A stretch of 64,000 nucleotides of DNA from Rhodospirillales bacterium. GTDB lineage: Bacteria; Pseudomonadota; Alphaproteobacteria; Reyranellales; Reyranellaceae. Position numbers and translations under genes: made by a program. Positions 52,618 through 61,643 of this stretch are shown one piece after another. The stretch lies in contig CP064988.1 of assembly GCA_016699855.1 (NCBI GenBank), positions 1,950,501 through 2,014,500 on the forward strand, in the 5' to 3' direction. Each line of letters opens with the position of its first letter. Within the stretch, counting starts at the first letter, position 1. The notes beneath the pieces are model-generated. The model saw only the letters and a program-made list of their open reading frames with translations. It had not been told where the DNA came from and did not search any database.

Positions 52618-55428
52618 ATGCCCGCCGACGCGCCCGTTCCCCGCGCCCCGCCCGCCGCGCTCGTCGTGACCGCGCGCGCGGCGCTGTGGGCGACCGCCGA
52701 CGGCGCCGTCGCGACGCTGACGCACGACGAGGCGCGCGCCCGCGCGCTGGCCGGCGCGGCGCCGATCGTGTGCCACGCGCCGTCGACGTTCCTCCGGCTC
52801 GGAATCGAGACGCAACCGGCGCGCGACGCGCTCGAGCTGTTCGCGTTCGCGCGGCCGGCGACGTTCTGCCTGCCGACGGTGCGCGGACTCGCGGAGGCGT
52901 TCGACCTGCCCGAGCCGGCCTCGCCCGAGACCGAGGCGCGCACGCTGCTGGCCTGCGCGCGGGCGATGCTCGACGAGATCGAGGACGGCGCGGCGCGCGA
53001 GCCGGCGGAGACGCGCGCGCTCGCACTTGCCATGCGCGCCGGCGGCTGGCCGTGGGGCGACGCCGTGCTCGCGGCGCTCGGCGTGGCGCCCGATTCGCCG
53101 CGCCCGCGGGGCTTCGCCGGGCTGGACGCGTGGAAGCGGCTGCCGTCGTGGGAGGACGAACCGCCGGCGACGCCGCCCTCGTCCCTGCCGGTGGAGCCCG
53201 CGGCGGCGCGGGCGCGGCTGGCCGAACTGCTCGAGCGCGGCGGCGCCAGCGAGGCGCGCCCGACGCAGAGCGACTACGCCTCGGCGGTGTCGATGGCGTT
53301 CCGGCCGCGCGAGCGCGAAGGCGAGCCGCACATGGTGCTGGCGGAGGCCGGGACCGGCGTCGGCAAGACCCTCGGCTACGTCGCGCCGGCCTCGCTCTGG
53401 GCGGAGACCAACGGCGCGCCGGTGTGGGTCGCGACCTACACCCGCAACCTGCAGCGCCAGATCGACTCCGAACTGGACCGCCTGCACCCCGACCGCGCCA
53501 CCAAGCGGCGCAAGGTCGTGGTCCGCAAGGGCCGCGAAAACTACCTCTGCCTGTTGAATTTCGAGGAGGCGGCGCAGCGCGCGCTGGGGACGCCGGCCAA
53601 CGCGGTCGGCCTGGGCCTGCTGGCGCGCTGGATCGCCGCCACGCGCGACGGCGACATGGTCGGCGGCGATCTGCCGGCGTGGCTGGGCGATCTGATCGGC
53701 CGCGGCCGGCTGCAAAGGCTGGCGGACCGGCGCGGCGAATGCGTCTACGCCGGCTGCGAGCACTACCGGCGCTGCTTCGTCGAACGCACCATCCGCCGCG
53801 CGCGCACCGCCGACATCGTGATCGCCAACCACGCGCTGGTGATGATCCAGGCGGCGACCGGCGGACTCGACGATAATTCACGCCCGACGCGATACGTGTT
53901 CGACGAGGGCCACCACCTGTTCGACGCCGCCGACGGCGCCTTCGCCGCGCATCTGACCGGCGTCGAGGCGTCCGATCTGCGGCGCTGGCTGCTCGGCGCG
54001 GAGGGCGCGCGCGGCAGCCGCGCCCGCGGCCTGGAGCGGCGCGTCGGCGAACTGGTCGAGGGCGATCCCGGCGCCTCCGCGGCGTTGCGCGCGCTGCTGG
54101 CGGCGGCGCTGGAGCTGCCGTCGGCCAACTGGCAGACCCGCGTCGCCGACGGCACGGTGCTGGGCCCGACCGAGGAGTTCCTCGCGCTCACCCGCGCGCA
54201 GGTGCTGGCGCGCACGGCGGCGGACGACTCGCCGCACGGCGTCGAATGCGACGTGCGGCCGCCCGCGCCCGGTCTGGTCGACGCCGCGAACGGACTGGCC
54301 GAGGCGCTGGAGGCGATCCTGAAGCCGGCGCTGGCGCTGCGCCGCGCGCTGCTGGCCAAGCTCGACGACGAGGCGGCCGAGCTCGACACCGCGGCCCGCA
54401 ACCGTATCGAGGGCGTCTCGCGCTCGCTGTTGAACCGCTGCGAGATCCAGCTGCGGGCGTGGATCGGCATGCTGCGCGAGCTCGAGCTGGAGGCCGCGCG
54501 CCCCGCCTTCGTCGACTGGTTCGCGATCGACCGCAGCGACGGCCGCGAGTTCGACGTCGGCATGTACCGCCACTACCTCGATCCGACCGAGCCGTTCGCG
54601 GAGGCCGTGGTCAAGCCGGCGCACGGCGTGGTCGTGACCTCGGCGACGCTGCGCGACTGGAGCGGCGCCAACGATCCGCCGCCGGCGCCGGCCATCGGAC
54701 TCGCGACGGCCGAGTCGGCCGACTGGGTCGCGGCCGAGGCGCGGACCGGCGCCCGACACCTCGCCGCCCCCGCGATCCGCGCCGCCGTGGCCTCGCCCTT
54801 CGACTACGCCGAGCAGACCCGCGTGATCATCGTGCGCGACGTGGCGCGCGACTCGACCGAGCAGGTGGCGGCCGCCTACCGCGAGCTGTTCCTCGCCGCC
54901 GACGGCGGCGGGCTCGGCCTGTTCACGGCGATCGGCCGGCTGCGCGCCGTGTACCCGCGACTAGTCGAGCCCCTGGAGGCGCGCGGTATCGCGCTGCACG
55001 CCCAGCACGTCGGCGGCATGGACGCCGCCACCCTGGTCGACATCTTCCGGGCCGAGGAGCGCTCGTGCCTGCTGGGCACCGACGCGGTGCGCGACGGCGT
55101 CGACGTGCCGGGACGGTCGCTGCGTCTGATCGTGTTCGACCGCGTGCCGTGGCCGCGCCCCGACATCCTGCACCGCGCCCGCAAGGCGGCGCACCGCGCG
55201 GCCGGCAACCCGGCCAACGGTTACGACGACATGCTGACGAGGTTCAGGCTGAAGCAGGCGTTCGGCCGGCTGGTACGCCGCGCCGACGACCGCGGCGTGT
55301 TCGTGCTGCTCGACAACCGCCTGCCGTCGCGTCTGCTGACGGCGTTCCCGCCCGGCGTCGCGATCACGCGCACCGGGCTGGCGGACGCCGTGGCGGCGAC
55401 GCGGGCGTTCCTGGGGCCCGGCGTCTAG
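52618..55428 (+). CDS. DinG/XPD-like Fe-S DNA helicase
   Basis: A 936-residue superfamily 2 helicase. Walker A is LAEAGTGVGKTLGY (about residues 243-251), the DEAH-type box DEGHH is near 427, and the later motifs are VVTSATLRDW and QAFGRLVRRADDRG (motif VI). Cysteines at LCLLNFEE and ECVYAGCEHYRRCF (about 309-386) match the Fe-S cluster of the XPD/DinG group. The N-terminal ~220 residues replace the helicase's usual start with an Ala/Arg-rich domain that I do not recognise. It probably unwinds DNA damage or R-loop structures. The ATG at 52618 was chosen over one 12 bases earlier. Confidence 0.88.
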   Translation: MPADAPVPRAPPAALVVTARAALWATADGAVATLTHDEARARALAGAAPIVCHAPSTFLRLGIETQPARDALELFAFARPATFCLPTVRGLAEAFDLPEPASPETEARTLLACARAMLDEIEDGAAREPAETRALALAMRAGGWPWGDAVLAALGVAPDSPRPRGFAGLDAWKRLPSWEDEPPATPPSSLPVEPAAARARLAELLERGGASEARPTQSDYASAVSMAFRPREREGEPHMVLAEAGTGVGKTLGYVAPASLWAETNGAPVWVATYTRNLQRQIDSELDRLHPDRATKRRKVVVRKGRENYLCLLNFEEAAQRALGTPANAVGLGLLARWIAATRDGDMVGGDLPAWLGDLIGRGRLQRLADRRGECVYAGCEHYRRCFVERTIRRARTADIVIANHALVMIQAATGGLDDNSRPTRYVFDEGHHLFDAADGAFAAHLTGVEASDLRRWLLGAEGARGSRARGLERRVGELVEGDPGASAALRALLAAALELPSANWQTRVADGTVLGPTEEFLALTRAQVLARTAADDSPHGVECDVRPPAPGLVDAANGLAEALEAILKPALALRRALLAKLDDEAAELDTAARNRIEGVSRSLLNRCEIQLRAWIGMLRELELEAARPAFVDWFAIDRSDGREFDVGMYRHYLDPTEPFAEAVVKPAHGVVVTSATLRDWSGANDPPPAPAIGLATAESADWVAAEARTGARHLAAPAIRAAVASPFDYAEQTRVIIVRDVARDSTEQVAAAYRELFLAADGGGLGLFTAIGRLRAVYPRLVEPLEARGIALHAQHVGGMDAATLVDIFRAEERSCLLGTDAVRDGVDVPGRSLRLIVFDRVPWPRPDILHRARKAAHRAAGNPANGYDDMLTRFRLKQAFGRLVRRADDRGVFVLLDNRLPSRLLTAFPPGVAITRTGLADAVAATRAFLGPGV

Positions 55429-55607
55429 CGCCGCGCCATCGCGGTCGTGAGCTTCTTCGAGACTTCGTTGAAATCGACCATCTGCGACACCTCCTTGATG
55501 GAGGGCGGCATCGGGCCGACGTACTTCTCGTAGAATTTCGGCCCGACCTGCGACGCGCCGACGGCGATGCCGGCCATCACGAGCTTGCCCATCAACCACT
55601 TGAGCAT
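55425..55607 (-). CDS. Small 60-residue protein of unknown function
   Basis: The predicted 60-residue protein begins MLKWLMGKLVMAGIAVGASQ with a hydrophobic N-terminal helix, then a short YEKYVGPMPPS and a charged helical tail (EVSKKLTTAMARR). The ATG at 55607 follows GGAGGG at correct spacing. Its stop overlaps the end of the helicase gene by four bases in the convergent direction. The strong ribosome site and intact frame support it; no family is recognised. The AT-rich 55620-55720 region upstream should hold its promoter. Confidence 0.6.
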   Translation of the reverse strand: MLKWLMGKLVMAGIAVGASQVGPKFYEKYVGPMPPSIKEVSQMVDFNEVSKKLTTAMARR

Positions 55608-55764
55608 GAAATCCACCCTCCGAACGAGGCGCCAAAAATTGAAGCGCGTAGAAATTAATTTCCTTATGAAACATGGTTTAACATTAAATTCCTAATGTAT
55701 TAAATGAAATATCTCGGAATCACGCCGGGATCGCGTCTGCGCGAACCGACCGGCGGAATTGAAA

Positions 55765-55786
55765 CGGCCGGGCAATGGCCCGGCCG
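55765..55786 (-). terminator. Rho-independent terminator of mscL
   Basis: CGGCCGGGC / GCCCGGCCG stem with an AATG loop, followed by TTTCAATT on the minus strand, 27 bases past the mscL stop codon. Confidence 0.8.
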
Positions 55787-55812
55787 CTCCGCCGCCGCCG
55801 CGACGACGGGTT

Positions 55813-56232
55813 CTATTTCTTCAGCAGATCGCGGATCTCGGTGAGCAGCTCCTCCTCGCGGCTCGGCGCCGGCGGCGCCTTCGGGGCGGCCGCCGCGGCC
55901 TCGTCCTTCTGCTTCATGCGGTTGATGGCCTTGACCACCATGAACAGGATCCACGCGATGATCAGGAAGTTGACGACGACGGTGATGAAGGTGCCGTAGC
56001 CCAGCGTGGCGCCGGCCTTCTTGGCGGCGTCGTAGGTCGCCGCCTTCGCGCCGGCCATCTGGAAGAAGTAGTTGGTGAAATCGAGGCCGCCGAAGATCGC
56101 GCCGACGATCGGCATGAACACGTCGTTGACCATCGACTCGACGATCTTGCCGAAGGCCGCGCCGATGATCACGCCGATGGCGAGATCGACGACGTTGCCC
56201 TTCATGGCGAACTCTTTGAATTCCTTGAGCAT
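55813..56232 (-). CDS. mscL: Large-conductance mechanosensitive channel
   Basis: A 139-residue inner-membrane channel opening at high membrane tension. MLKEFKEFAMKGNVVDLAIG gives the N-terminal amphipathic helix and start of TM1. VIIGAAFGKIVESMVNDVFMP is the conserved TM1 core, and NFLIIAWILFMVVKAINRMK is TM2. The C-terminal helix SREEELLTEIRDLLKK completes the family plan. The start was moved to the ATG at 56232, since the upstream extension is not MscL-like. A terminator follows. Confidence 0.97.
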   Translation of the reverse strand: MLKEFKEFAMKGNVVDLAIGVIIGAAFGKIVESMVNDVFMPIVGAIFGGLDFTNYFFQMAGAKAATYDAAKKAGATLGYGTFITVVVNFLIIAWILFMVVKAINRMKQKDEAAAAAPKAPPAPSREEELLTEIRDLLKK

Positions 56233-56355
56233 CGCGCTCCCCCGCTGTGTGCCGGCCGGCATTCGCCGGCTCGGCGTCGATTATGAGCGATCCGACGAGA
56301 GAGGGAGAGGACAATCGCCGTCAACCTTGTGTGATTTCCCCCAAGGTGCGCCGCG

Positions 56356-57294
56356 TCAGCCGACGCGCAGTAGGACCACCAGGGCCGACACGGTGAACAC
56401 CGACGCGACCGTCGTCAGCAACACGGTCGCCGAGGCCTCCTCGACGAAGGTGTCGTACTCCTTGGCGAGCACGAAGCAGTTGGCGGCGCTCGGCAGCGCC
56501 GCCAGCAGGATCGCCGCCTTGCCCCACATCGAGTCGAGGTCGAGGAACCAGGGCAGCAGCGCCAGGGCGAGCAGCGGCTGCAGCACGATCTTCCCCGCCG
56601 TCGCGACGCCGACCTCGCGCAGCGAGCGCGGCAGGCCCTTGTCCGACAGGAAGTGGCCGATCGCGAACAGCGCGCACGGCCCCGCCGCCGACGCCAGAAG
56701 GTCGAGGAAGCGCTGGACCGGATCGGGGATCGGGATCGAGAAGCCGGACGCGATCAGTCCGAGGCCGACGGCCTGCACGATCGGGCTGCGCAGCACCGAC
56801 TTGCCGACGCGCGCCAGCGTGGACAGGAACCCGTAGCCGCGCTGCTGGCCGAACTCGACCACGATCAGCCCGAAGGTCAGCATGCCGGCCGCGCCCATGC
56901 AGGCGGCGAGCGTCCCCGGCAGCGCGCCGGCCGGTCCGAAGGCGGCGATGCAGAGCGGGATCCCCATGTAACCGACGTTGCCGAAGCACGCCGCCAGCCC
57001 GTGCAGGCTCATGTGCGCGAGGCCGGCGCGCGACATCAGGCGCGCCATCGCCATGCCGACGACGAACGTCGCGAGCATGCTGCCGCCGAACACGATGGCG
57101 AACGGCCCGTTCAGGATCTCCGAGAGCCGCACCTTGGCCAGCGCCATGAACAGCATGGCCGGCAGCGCGAACCACGTGACGAAGCCGTTCAGCGCGCCGG
57201 TGCCGTTGACGCCCAGCATGTTCCGGCGGCCCGCGATCCAGCCGATGCCGATCAGCGCGAAGATCGGGAACGCGACAGTAAGGATCGCATGCAT
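56356..57294 (-). CDS. AEC-family (auxin efflux carrier-like) transporter
   Basis: A 312-residue membrane protein with ten hydrophobic segments. Conserved positions include GIGWIAGRRNMLG at the N-terminus and CFGNVGYMGIPLCIAAFG in the middle, a hallmark of the AEC family. LLAALPSAANCFVLAKEYD lies near the C-terminus. Bacterial members export or move malonate, malate or similar acids. The ATG at 57294 was chosen. No regulator is adjacent, and 57295-57583 holds no gene that I can support. Confidence 0.87.
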   Translation of the reverse strand: MHAILTVAFPIFALIGIGWIAGRRNMLGVNGTGALNGFVTWFALPAMLFMALAKVRLSEILNGPFAIVFGGSMLATFVVGMAMARLMSRAGLAHMSLHGLAACFGNVGYMGIPLCIAAFGPAGALPGTLAACMGAAGMLTFGLIVVEFGQQRGYGFLSTLARVGKSVLRSPIVQAVGLGLIASGFSIPIPDPVQRFLDLLASAAGPCALFAIGHFLSDKGLPRSLREVGVATAGKIVLQPLLALALLPWFLDLDSMWGKAAILLAALPSAANCFVLAKEYDTFVEEASATVLLTTVASVFTVSALVVLLRVG

Positions 57295-57583
57295 GTCGCG
57301 CGTCCGCGCCGGCGCCGCGTCAGGCGTCCGAGGGCATGCGCACCGCGCGGTCCGTCGTGCGGCGCGCGGCGGCACGCGCGCGGACGGCCGGAACTCGAAG
57401 CTGGTTCATGAGAGCGGCCTGCGGAATTCGGTGCGGAAGGGGCGTGGCGTGGTCGCGCATAGCACCCGCGCCGTGTCACCGGAAGCGCGCGTGTCGCCGC
57501 GCTTGACCGCGACGGGGCGGCGGCGGCATGTGGCCGACACCGGCGCCCGGGCGGCGTCGGGCGATGAGATGGAGCGTTCGACG

Positions 57584-57988
57584 ATGACGGCGATGCAGGA
57601 TGGGCTGATCTGGACGATGGTGCTTGCGTCCGCCGCCAATCGCGACCTGACGAAGATCGAGATCGACACGATGCAGGATCTGGTCGCTCACTTGCCGGTT
57701 TTTCGTGGATTCAAGGTTGCGCGGCTGCCGACCGTCACCGAGGCCTGCGCCACCGTCCTCGCCGGCCGTAACGGCCTCGATAAAGTCGCGGCACGCATCA
57801 AACAGGCCGTGCCGCGGCGACTCGGCGAGACGGCTTATGCGCTGGCCTGCGACATCATCGCGGCCGAAGGGCACGTCGACGTCAACGAAATCGGCGTCCT
57901 CGACCTGTTGGCGGAGCTGTTTTCCTTGGACTCGCTCACTTGCGCGGCGCTCGAGGCCGGCGCCCGGGCACGCTACGCGCGCGCGTAG
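57584..57988 (+). CDS. TerB-family protein (tellurite-resistance-like)
   Basis: A 134-residue helical protein of the TerB-like fold. The start is MTAMQDGLIWTMVLASAAN, followed by LTKIEIDTMQDLVAHLPVF, and in the second half TAYALACDIIAAEGHVDVNEIG, an acidic turn like the TerB metal-binding DGxxxxxE segment. Members sense metal or envelope stress, but function is not proven. The ATG at 57584 has GGAG nine bases upstream; the ATG at 57569 is an alternative that adds five residues. Confidence 0.75.
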   Translation: MTAMQDGLIWTMVLASAANRDLTKIEIDTMQDLVAHLPVFRGFKVARLPTVTEACATVLAGRNGLDKVAARIKQAVPRRLGETAYALACDIIAAEGHVDVNEIGVLDLLAELFSLDSLTCAALEAGARARYARA

Positions 57989-58156
57989 GTGCACGAACGA
58001 CAAACCATATGATGTGCCTGCGGCCACCAACGCTCATAGATCAACTGGTTCCACTGGAATTTTCTTGCGTGAGACATTAATTGGTTGACCTAAACGGCTG
58101 GTTTTTATACTCTCCACTGGTTCGTTAGTGCATATTTTAGCGAACGCATCCTCCAG

Positions 58157-58190
58157 GACCGGCTGACACAGCGACCCGTGTCGGCCGGTC
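58157..58190 (+). other. Strong RNA hairpin 1 (GC-rich, 13-bp stem)
   Basis: GACCGGCTGACAC / GTGTCGGCCGGTC pairs as 13 bp with one G-U wobble and an eight-base loop. It lies in a lower-GC gap (57989-58471) directly before hairpin 2. No T run follows, so it is not an ordinary terminator. I see no known RNA family. Confidence 0.6.
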
Positions 58191-58212
58191 CACCGGATCT
58201 CCTGATCCGGTG
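58191..58212 (+). other. Strong RNA hairpin 2 (perfect 9-bp stem, TCCT loop)
   Basis: CACCGGATC / GATCCGGTG is a perfect stem immediately next to hairpin 1. Together they look like a structured RNA or the 5' leader of the small ORF at 58244-58339. Function is unknown. Confidence 0.6.
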
Positions 58213-58243
58213 CTATGAAGAGCAAGATAGCTTGGAGTTAAGT

Positions 58244-58339
58244 ATGCGTGTGTTGGTTGAGTACGTCGCGTTCGCCATTGCCGGCGACGCGTTTGTGAGC
58301 GCTCAGAGCATGATTGGCTCTGCCGCTGTGCCGCGATAG
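58244..58339 (+). CDS. Candidate 31-residue micro-ORF
   Basis: The frame MRVLVEYVAFAIAGDAFVSA continues to an amber stop, 31 residues. A clear ribosome site GGAG lies eight to nine bases upstream and two hairpins precede it. It could be a leader peptide or a small membrane-associated peptide; the composition is mildly hydrophobic. The coding call rests on the ribosome site only, so confidence is low. Confidence 0.3.
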   Translation: MRVLVEYVAFAIAGDAFVSAQSMIGSAAVPR

Positions 58340-58471
58340 AAGCGGCGTTCCGCTCCCTCGACTGTCCTCCCGCATCGTTCGCCGCGTCTTCAATGCCAGC
58401 GGCGGTATTGTGCCGACGCCGCGTCTGCGACACGTTGCGCGCAAGTTCTCGAAACGTGGATGGAGGCTGCG

Positions 58472-59338
58472 ATGGGCGGGCTGATCTCGACGGCCGATCT
58501 GGCGGCGCGTCTGGGCGATCCGACGCTGCGGATATTCGACAGCACGACGTATCTTCGGCCCAACCCGGGCGGCGGCTTCACCGTCGAGAACGGCGCGAAG
58601 GGTTACGCCGAGCGCGGCCACATCCCGGGCGCGGCGCTGATCGACCTGCAAAGCGACCTCTGCGACGCCGCCAGTCCGCTACGCTTCACAATGCCGTCGA
58701 CCGACGCGTTCGCGCGCCAGGCCGGCGCCAAGGGGATCGGCGACGGGTTCGACGTCGTGGTCTATTGCGACGGCGATATCTGGTGGTCGACACGCGTCTG
58801 GTGGATGCTGCGCGCCGCCGGCTTCGACCGCGCCTTCGTGCTCGACGGCGGCCTCAAGAAGTGGGTCGCGGAAGGCCGCCCGTTGGAGACGACGCCGCGC
58901 GCGCATCCGCCGGCGCGGCTGACGCCGAGGCCGCGCGACGGCCTGCTGGTCGGCAAGGACGCGGTGGCCGCGGCCCTCGACGGCGGCGACGCGATCGTCG
59001 TCAACTGCCTGCGGCCCGAGCAGCACGCCGGCACCAGTCCGGTGCACTACGGTCGACCCGGCCGCATCGCCGGCAGCGTCAACGTGCCGGCCGCGGCGCT
59101 GTTCGCGGCCGACAACAGCTTCCTGCCGCCGGCCGAGCTGGCGGCGAAGTTCGCCGCCCGCGGCATCGTGCCGGGCAGGCGCGTCGTCGCCTATTGCGGC
59201 GGCGGCATCGCGGCCACCGGCGACGCCTTCGCGCTGGTCGCCCTGCTCGGCCGCGACGGGGTGAGCGTCTACGACGCCTCGCTGCAGGAATGGGCCGCCG
59301 ACAACGCGCTGCCGATGGCGACCGGCGAAGCGGCGTGA
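58472..59338 (+). CDS. Tandem-rhodanese sulfurtransferase (3-mercaptopyruvate sulfurtransferase-like)
   Basis: A 288-residue protein with two rhodanese domains. The N-terminal domain (1-140: GGFTVENGAKGYAERGHIPG, VVYCDGDIWWSTRVWWML) appears structural. The C-terminal one (150-288) holds the active-site cysteine, residue 242, in YCGGGIAATGDAF. The loop CGGGIAATG resembles that of rhodanese rather than the CGSGVTA of typical mercaptopyruvate sulfurtransferase. It transfers sulphane sulphur to a thiol or cyanide acceptor. The ATG at 58472 has GGAGG at ideal spacing, so the earlier ATG at 58460 was rejected. Confidence 0.83.
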   Translation: MGGLISTADLAARLGDPTLRIFDSTTYLRPNPGGGFTVENGAKGYAERGHIPGAALIDLQSDLCDAASPLRFTMPSTDAFARQAGAKGIGDGFDVVVYCDGDIWWSTRVWWMLRAAGFDRAFVLDGGLKKWVAEGRPLETTPRAHPPARLTPRPRDGLLVGKDAVAAALDGGDAIVVNCLRPEQHAGTSPVHYGRPGRIAGSVNVPAAALFAADNSFLPPAELAAKFAARGIVPGRRVVAYCGGGIAATGDAFALVALLGRDGVSVYDASLQEWAADNALPMATGEAA

Positions 59339-59351
59339 GGCGGCGCCCGGG

Positions 59352-60119
59352 TCAATAGGCCGACATGCCGCCATCGGCGGGGATGACGGCGCCGTTGACC
59401 ATGCGCGATTCGTCGGACGCCAGGAACAACGCGACGTTGGCGATGTCCTCGGCCTCGCCGGTGCCGAACGGGTAGCGGCCGCCGACTTCGAGCCCGCCGG
59501 CGTTGGGCCGGTCCGCCGTCATCTCGATCCGCGCCTTGACGCGGTCCGTCATGATCACGCCGGGGCAGATGGCGTTGGCGCGGATGCCCTTGCGCGAGTA
59601 GGCGCCGGCCAGCGCGCGGGTGAAGGAAATCACGCCGCCCTTCGCCGTGGTGTAGACGTGGGCCACGAAGTTGCCGCGCAGGGCCACGATCGACGACACG
59701 TTGACGATGACGCCGCCGCCCTGCCCCACCATGATCGGCACGGCGTGGCGGCAGCACAGGAACGGGCCCTTGAGATCGAGCCCGATGGTGTGGTCCCAGA
59801 TCGCCATGTCGACGTCGGCGACGCGCTTGTCGTCCTTCACCGACCCGCCGGCGCAGTTGAACAGCACGTCGACGCGGCCGAATTTCTCGACCGTGGCCCG
59901 CATCAACGCCTGGACGCTGGCCTCGTCGGTGACGTCGGTGTGGACGAAGAGCGCGTCCGCGCCGGCCTCGGCGGCGCTCGACGCGCCGAGCGCCCGGTCG
60001 ATCTCCGCGACCACGACCTTGGCGCCCTCGCGCGCGAAAATCCGCGCCGCCGCCCGCCCGATGCCCGAGCCGCCACCGGTGACCACGGCCACCTTGCCCG
60101 CCAGACGCGCCATCGCCAT
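59352..60119 (-). CDS. Short-chain dehydrogenase/reductase
   Basis: A 255-residue NAD(P)-dependent oxidoreductase. It shows the TGGGSGIG cofactor motif at the N-terminus, the acidic VVAEID residue that favours NAD, NCAGG, the catalytic Ser in VNVSSI and YTTAK (Tyr/Lys). The C-terminal NGAVIPADGGMSAY is standard. The substrate is not known. It converges with the sulfurtransferase gene, leaving 13 bases between stops. The ATG at 60119 follows GCGGGG. Confidence 0.9.
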   Translation of the reverse strand: MAMARLAGKVAVVTGGGSGIGRAAARIFAREGAKVVVAEIDRALGASSAAEAGADALFVHTDVTDEASVQALMRATVEKFGRVDVLFNCAGGSVKDDKRVADVDMAIWDHTIGLDLKGPFLCCRHAVPIMVGQGGGVIVNVSSIVALRGNFVAHVYTTAKGGVISFTRALAGAYSRKGIRANAICPGVIMTDRVKARIEMTADRPNAGGLEVGGRYPFGTGEAEDIANVALFLASDESRMVNGAVIPADGGMSAY

Positions 60120-60272
60120 CCCCCGCTTTTCGCCGGCGGCGGATCGCGGCCGGGCCGTCGCGCCGATCGCGCCGCGCGACCAGCCGACGATAGCAGCGCC
60201 AATTCGCCATCCCAAGCGGACGGCGCACGCGTTAGTCTGCGCCGCCACCGCCACCACACGGAGTCCACCCGC

Positions 60273-60569
60273 ATGGCCGCCTATCTGATCGTCGAGATCG
60301 ACACGAAGGATCCCGATCTCATGGCCGAGTACCGCAAGCACACGCCGGGGCTGATCGCCCGGTTCGGCGGCAGGTTCATCGTGCGCGGCGGCGAGACCGA
60401 GACGGTCGAGGGCGGCTGGGCGCCGCCGCGGCTGGTCGTGATCGAATTTCCCGACATGGCGACCGCGCGCCGGTTCTACCATTCCGAGGAGTACAAGCCG
60501 GTGCTCGCGATGCGGCTGAAGGCCGGAAACTGCCGCGCCGTCATCGCCGACGGCGCGCCGCCGGCATGA
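60273..60569 (+). CDS. DUF1330-family small protein
   Basis: A 98-residue protein of the DUF1330 (dimeric alpha-beta barrel) family. It has AYLIVEIDTKDPDLMAEYRK at the start, the mid-protein GGRFIVRGGETETVEG and PRLVVIEFPDMATARRFYHS, and YKPVLAMRLKAGNCRAVI near the end. Members have ferredoxin-like folds and no firm function. Its stop overlaps the start of the next gene (ATGA), so the two are coupled. Confidence 0.85.
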   Translation: MAAYLIVEIDTKDPDLMAEYRKHTPGLIARFGGRFIVRGGETETVEGGWAPPRLVVIEFPDMATARRFYHSEEYKPVLAMRLKAGNCRAVIADGAPPA

Positions 60570-61627
60570 GCGGGGCGGACCCGCGCCGCGTCGAGGCCAC
60601 GCTCGGCGGCTACCAGGCGGTGGCCACGGTCTACAACGCGCTGATGACCGGTCTCGTGCTGTCGCTGGTGACGCGCCGCGGCGCCGATGTCGCCCGCGAT
60701 TTCGTGCGGGCGCATTTCCGCCGCCAGCACCACGAGAAGTTCCTGCCCGGCCTGCGCAAGCTCGGCCTCGACCGCGAGCCGCACGCGGTCGCCTGCGCGC
60801 TCTACCACTACCACTCCAACGCGCTGGGCGGCGTCAAGACCGAGTACTGGCGCGAGAGCGACCGCAAGGCGTGGGTGCGCTATCCGCCGCCACGCTGGAT
60901 CTGGCTGGGCACGGCCGCCTGCGCCGTGCCGCACGAGGTGAACATCGCCATGCTCCACGGCTGGCACGGCCACAACGGCGTCAGCCTCGGCAATCCGCGC
61001 CTGGGCTTCGTGTGCACCGGCACGCTGACCTCCGGCGCGCCGGGTCTGGAGGGATACTACGTCGAGCACGACCGCGAGCTCGCGCCGGAGGAGCGCGTGC
61101 GGTTCACCGACCAGGAGAGGATGCCGCGGATCGATCCGGCGGCGCAGCCGGCGCTCGACGTCGGGGCGTGGCCCGAGGAACGCCGCCGCCGCACGCACCG
61201 CGGCTACGCGATGGAGTACGTGCGCTCGCTGACACCGACCTTGATCGGATTGATCGGCCGCGACGCGGCCTGCGCCGAGATCGGCCGCGCCGCGCGGCTG
61301 ATCGGCATGCAGTTCCACGACGACATGGCGGCCGCGCTGGGCATGGTCCCCGGCGCCGGCGGCGCGGGGGGCTTCGCGGCCTTCCTCGCGGCGATGCTGG
61401 CGGCACAGGGCGAGAGCGTCTCGATCGACCCGACGCCGGACGCCGCGCGCGTGGCGATCGGCGGCTGGCGCCTGATGGACGGCGTCGCGCTGGACGTCGC
61501 CGAGCGCGGCGCGGCGTTCACGGCGTGGAACGAGCTGTGGGTCGGCGCGGCATCGGCGCACGACCGCTTCCTGCGGCTCGAGGTGGCGCGCGACGGATCG
61601 GGCGGGGCCGTCTGGACGATCGGCTGA
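60566..61627 (+). CDS. Protein of unknown function, coupled to DUF1330 gene
   Basis: A 353-residue soluble protein that I do not recognise. It has no signal peptide. Histidine-rich segments stand out: RRQHHEKFLPGLRKLG, ALYHYHSNALGG, HGWHGHNGVSLGNP. These may be metal ligands or a catalytic site, but that is inference. A helical block follows with conserved-looking GYAMEYVRSLTPTLIGLIG. The frame and codon use are normal. The ATG overlaps the DUF1330 stop, so their functions are likely linked. Confidence 0.72.
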   Translation: MSGADPRRVEATLGGYQAVATVYNALMTGLVLSLVTRRGADVARDFVRAHFRRQHHEKFLPGLRKLGLDREPHAVACALYHYHSNALGGVKTEYWRESDRKAWVRYPPPRWIWLGTAACAVPHEVNIAMLHGWHGHNGVSLGNPRLGFVCTGTLTSGAPGLEGYYVEHDRELAPEERVRFTDQERMPRIDPAAQPALDVGAWPEERRRRTHRGYAMEYVRSLTPTLIGLIGRDAACAEIGRAARLIGMQFHDDMAAALGMVPGAGGAGGFAAFLAAMLAAQGESVSIDPTPDAARVAIGGWRLMDGVALDVAERGAAFTAWNELWVGAASAHDRFLRLEVARDGSGGAVWTIG

Positions 61628-61643
61628 CCGGCCCGCCCGCGCG

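Noticed and set aside
58034..58225. A 63-codon minus-strand frame across the hairpin region
   Set aside because: It has no good ribosome site, overlaps both hairpins and has no recognisable features.
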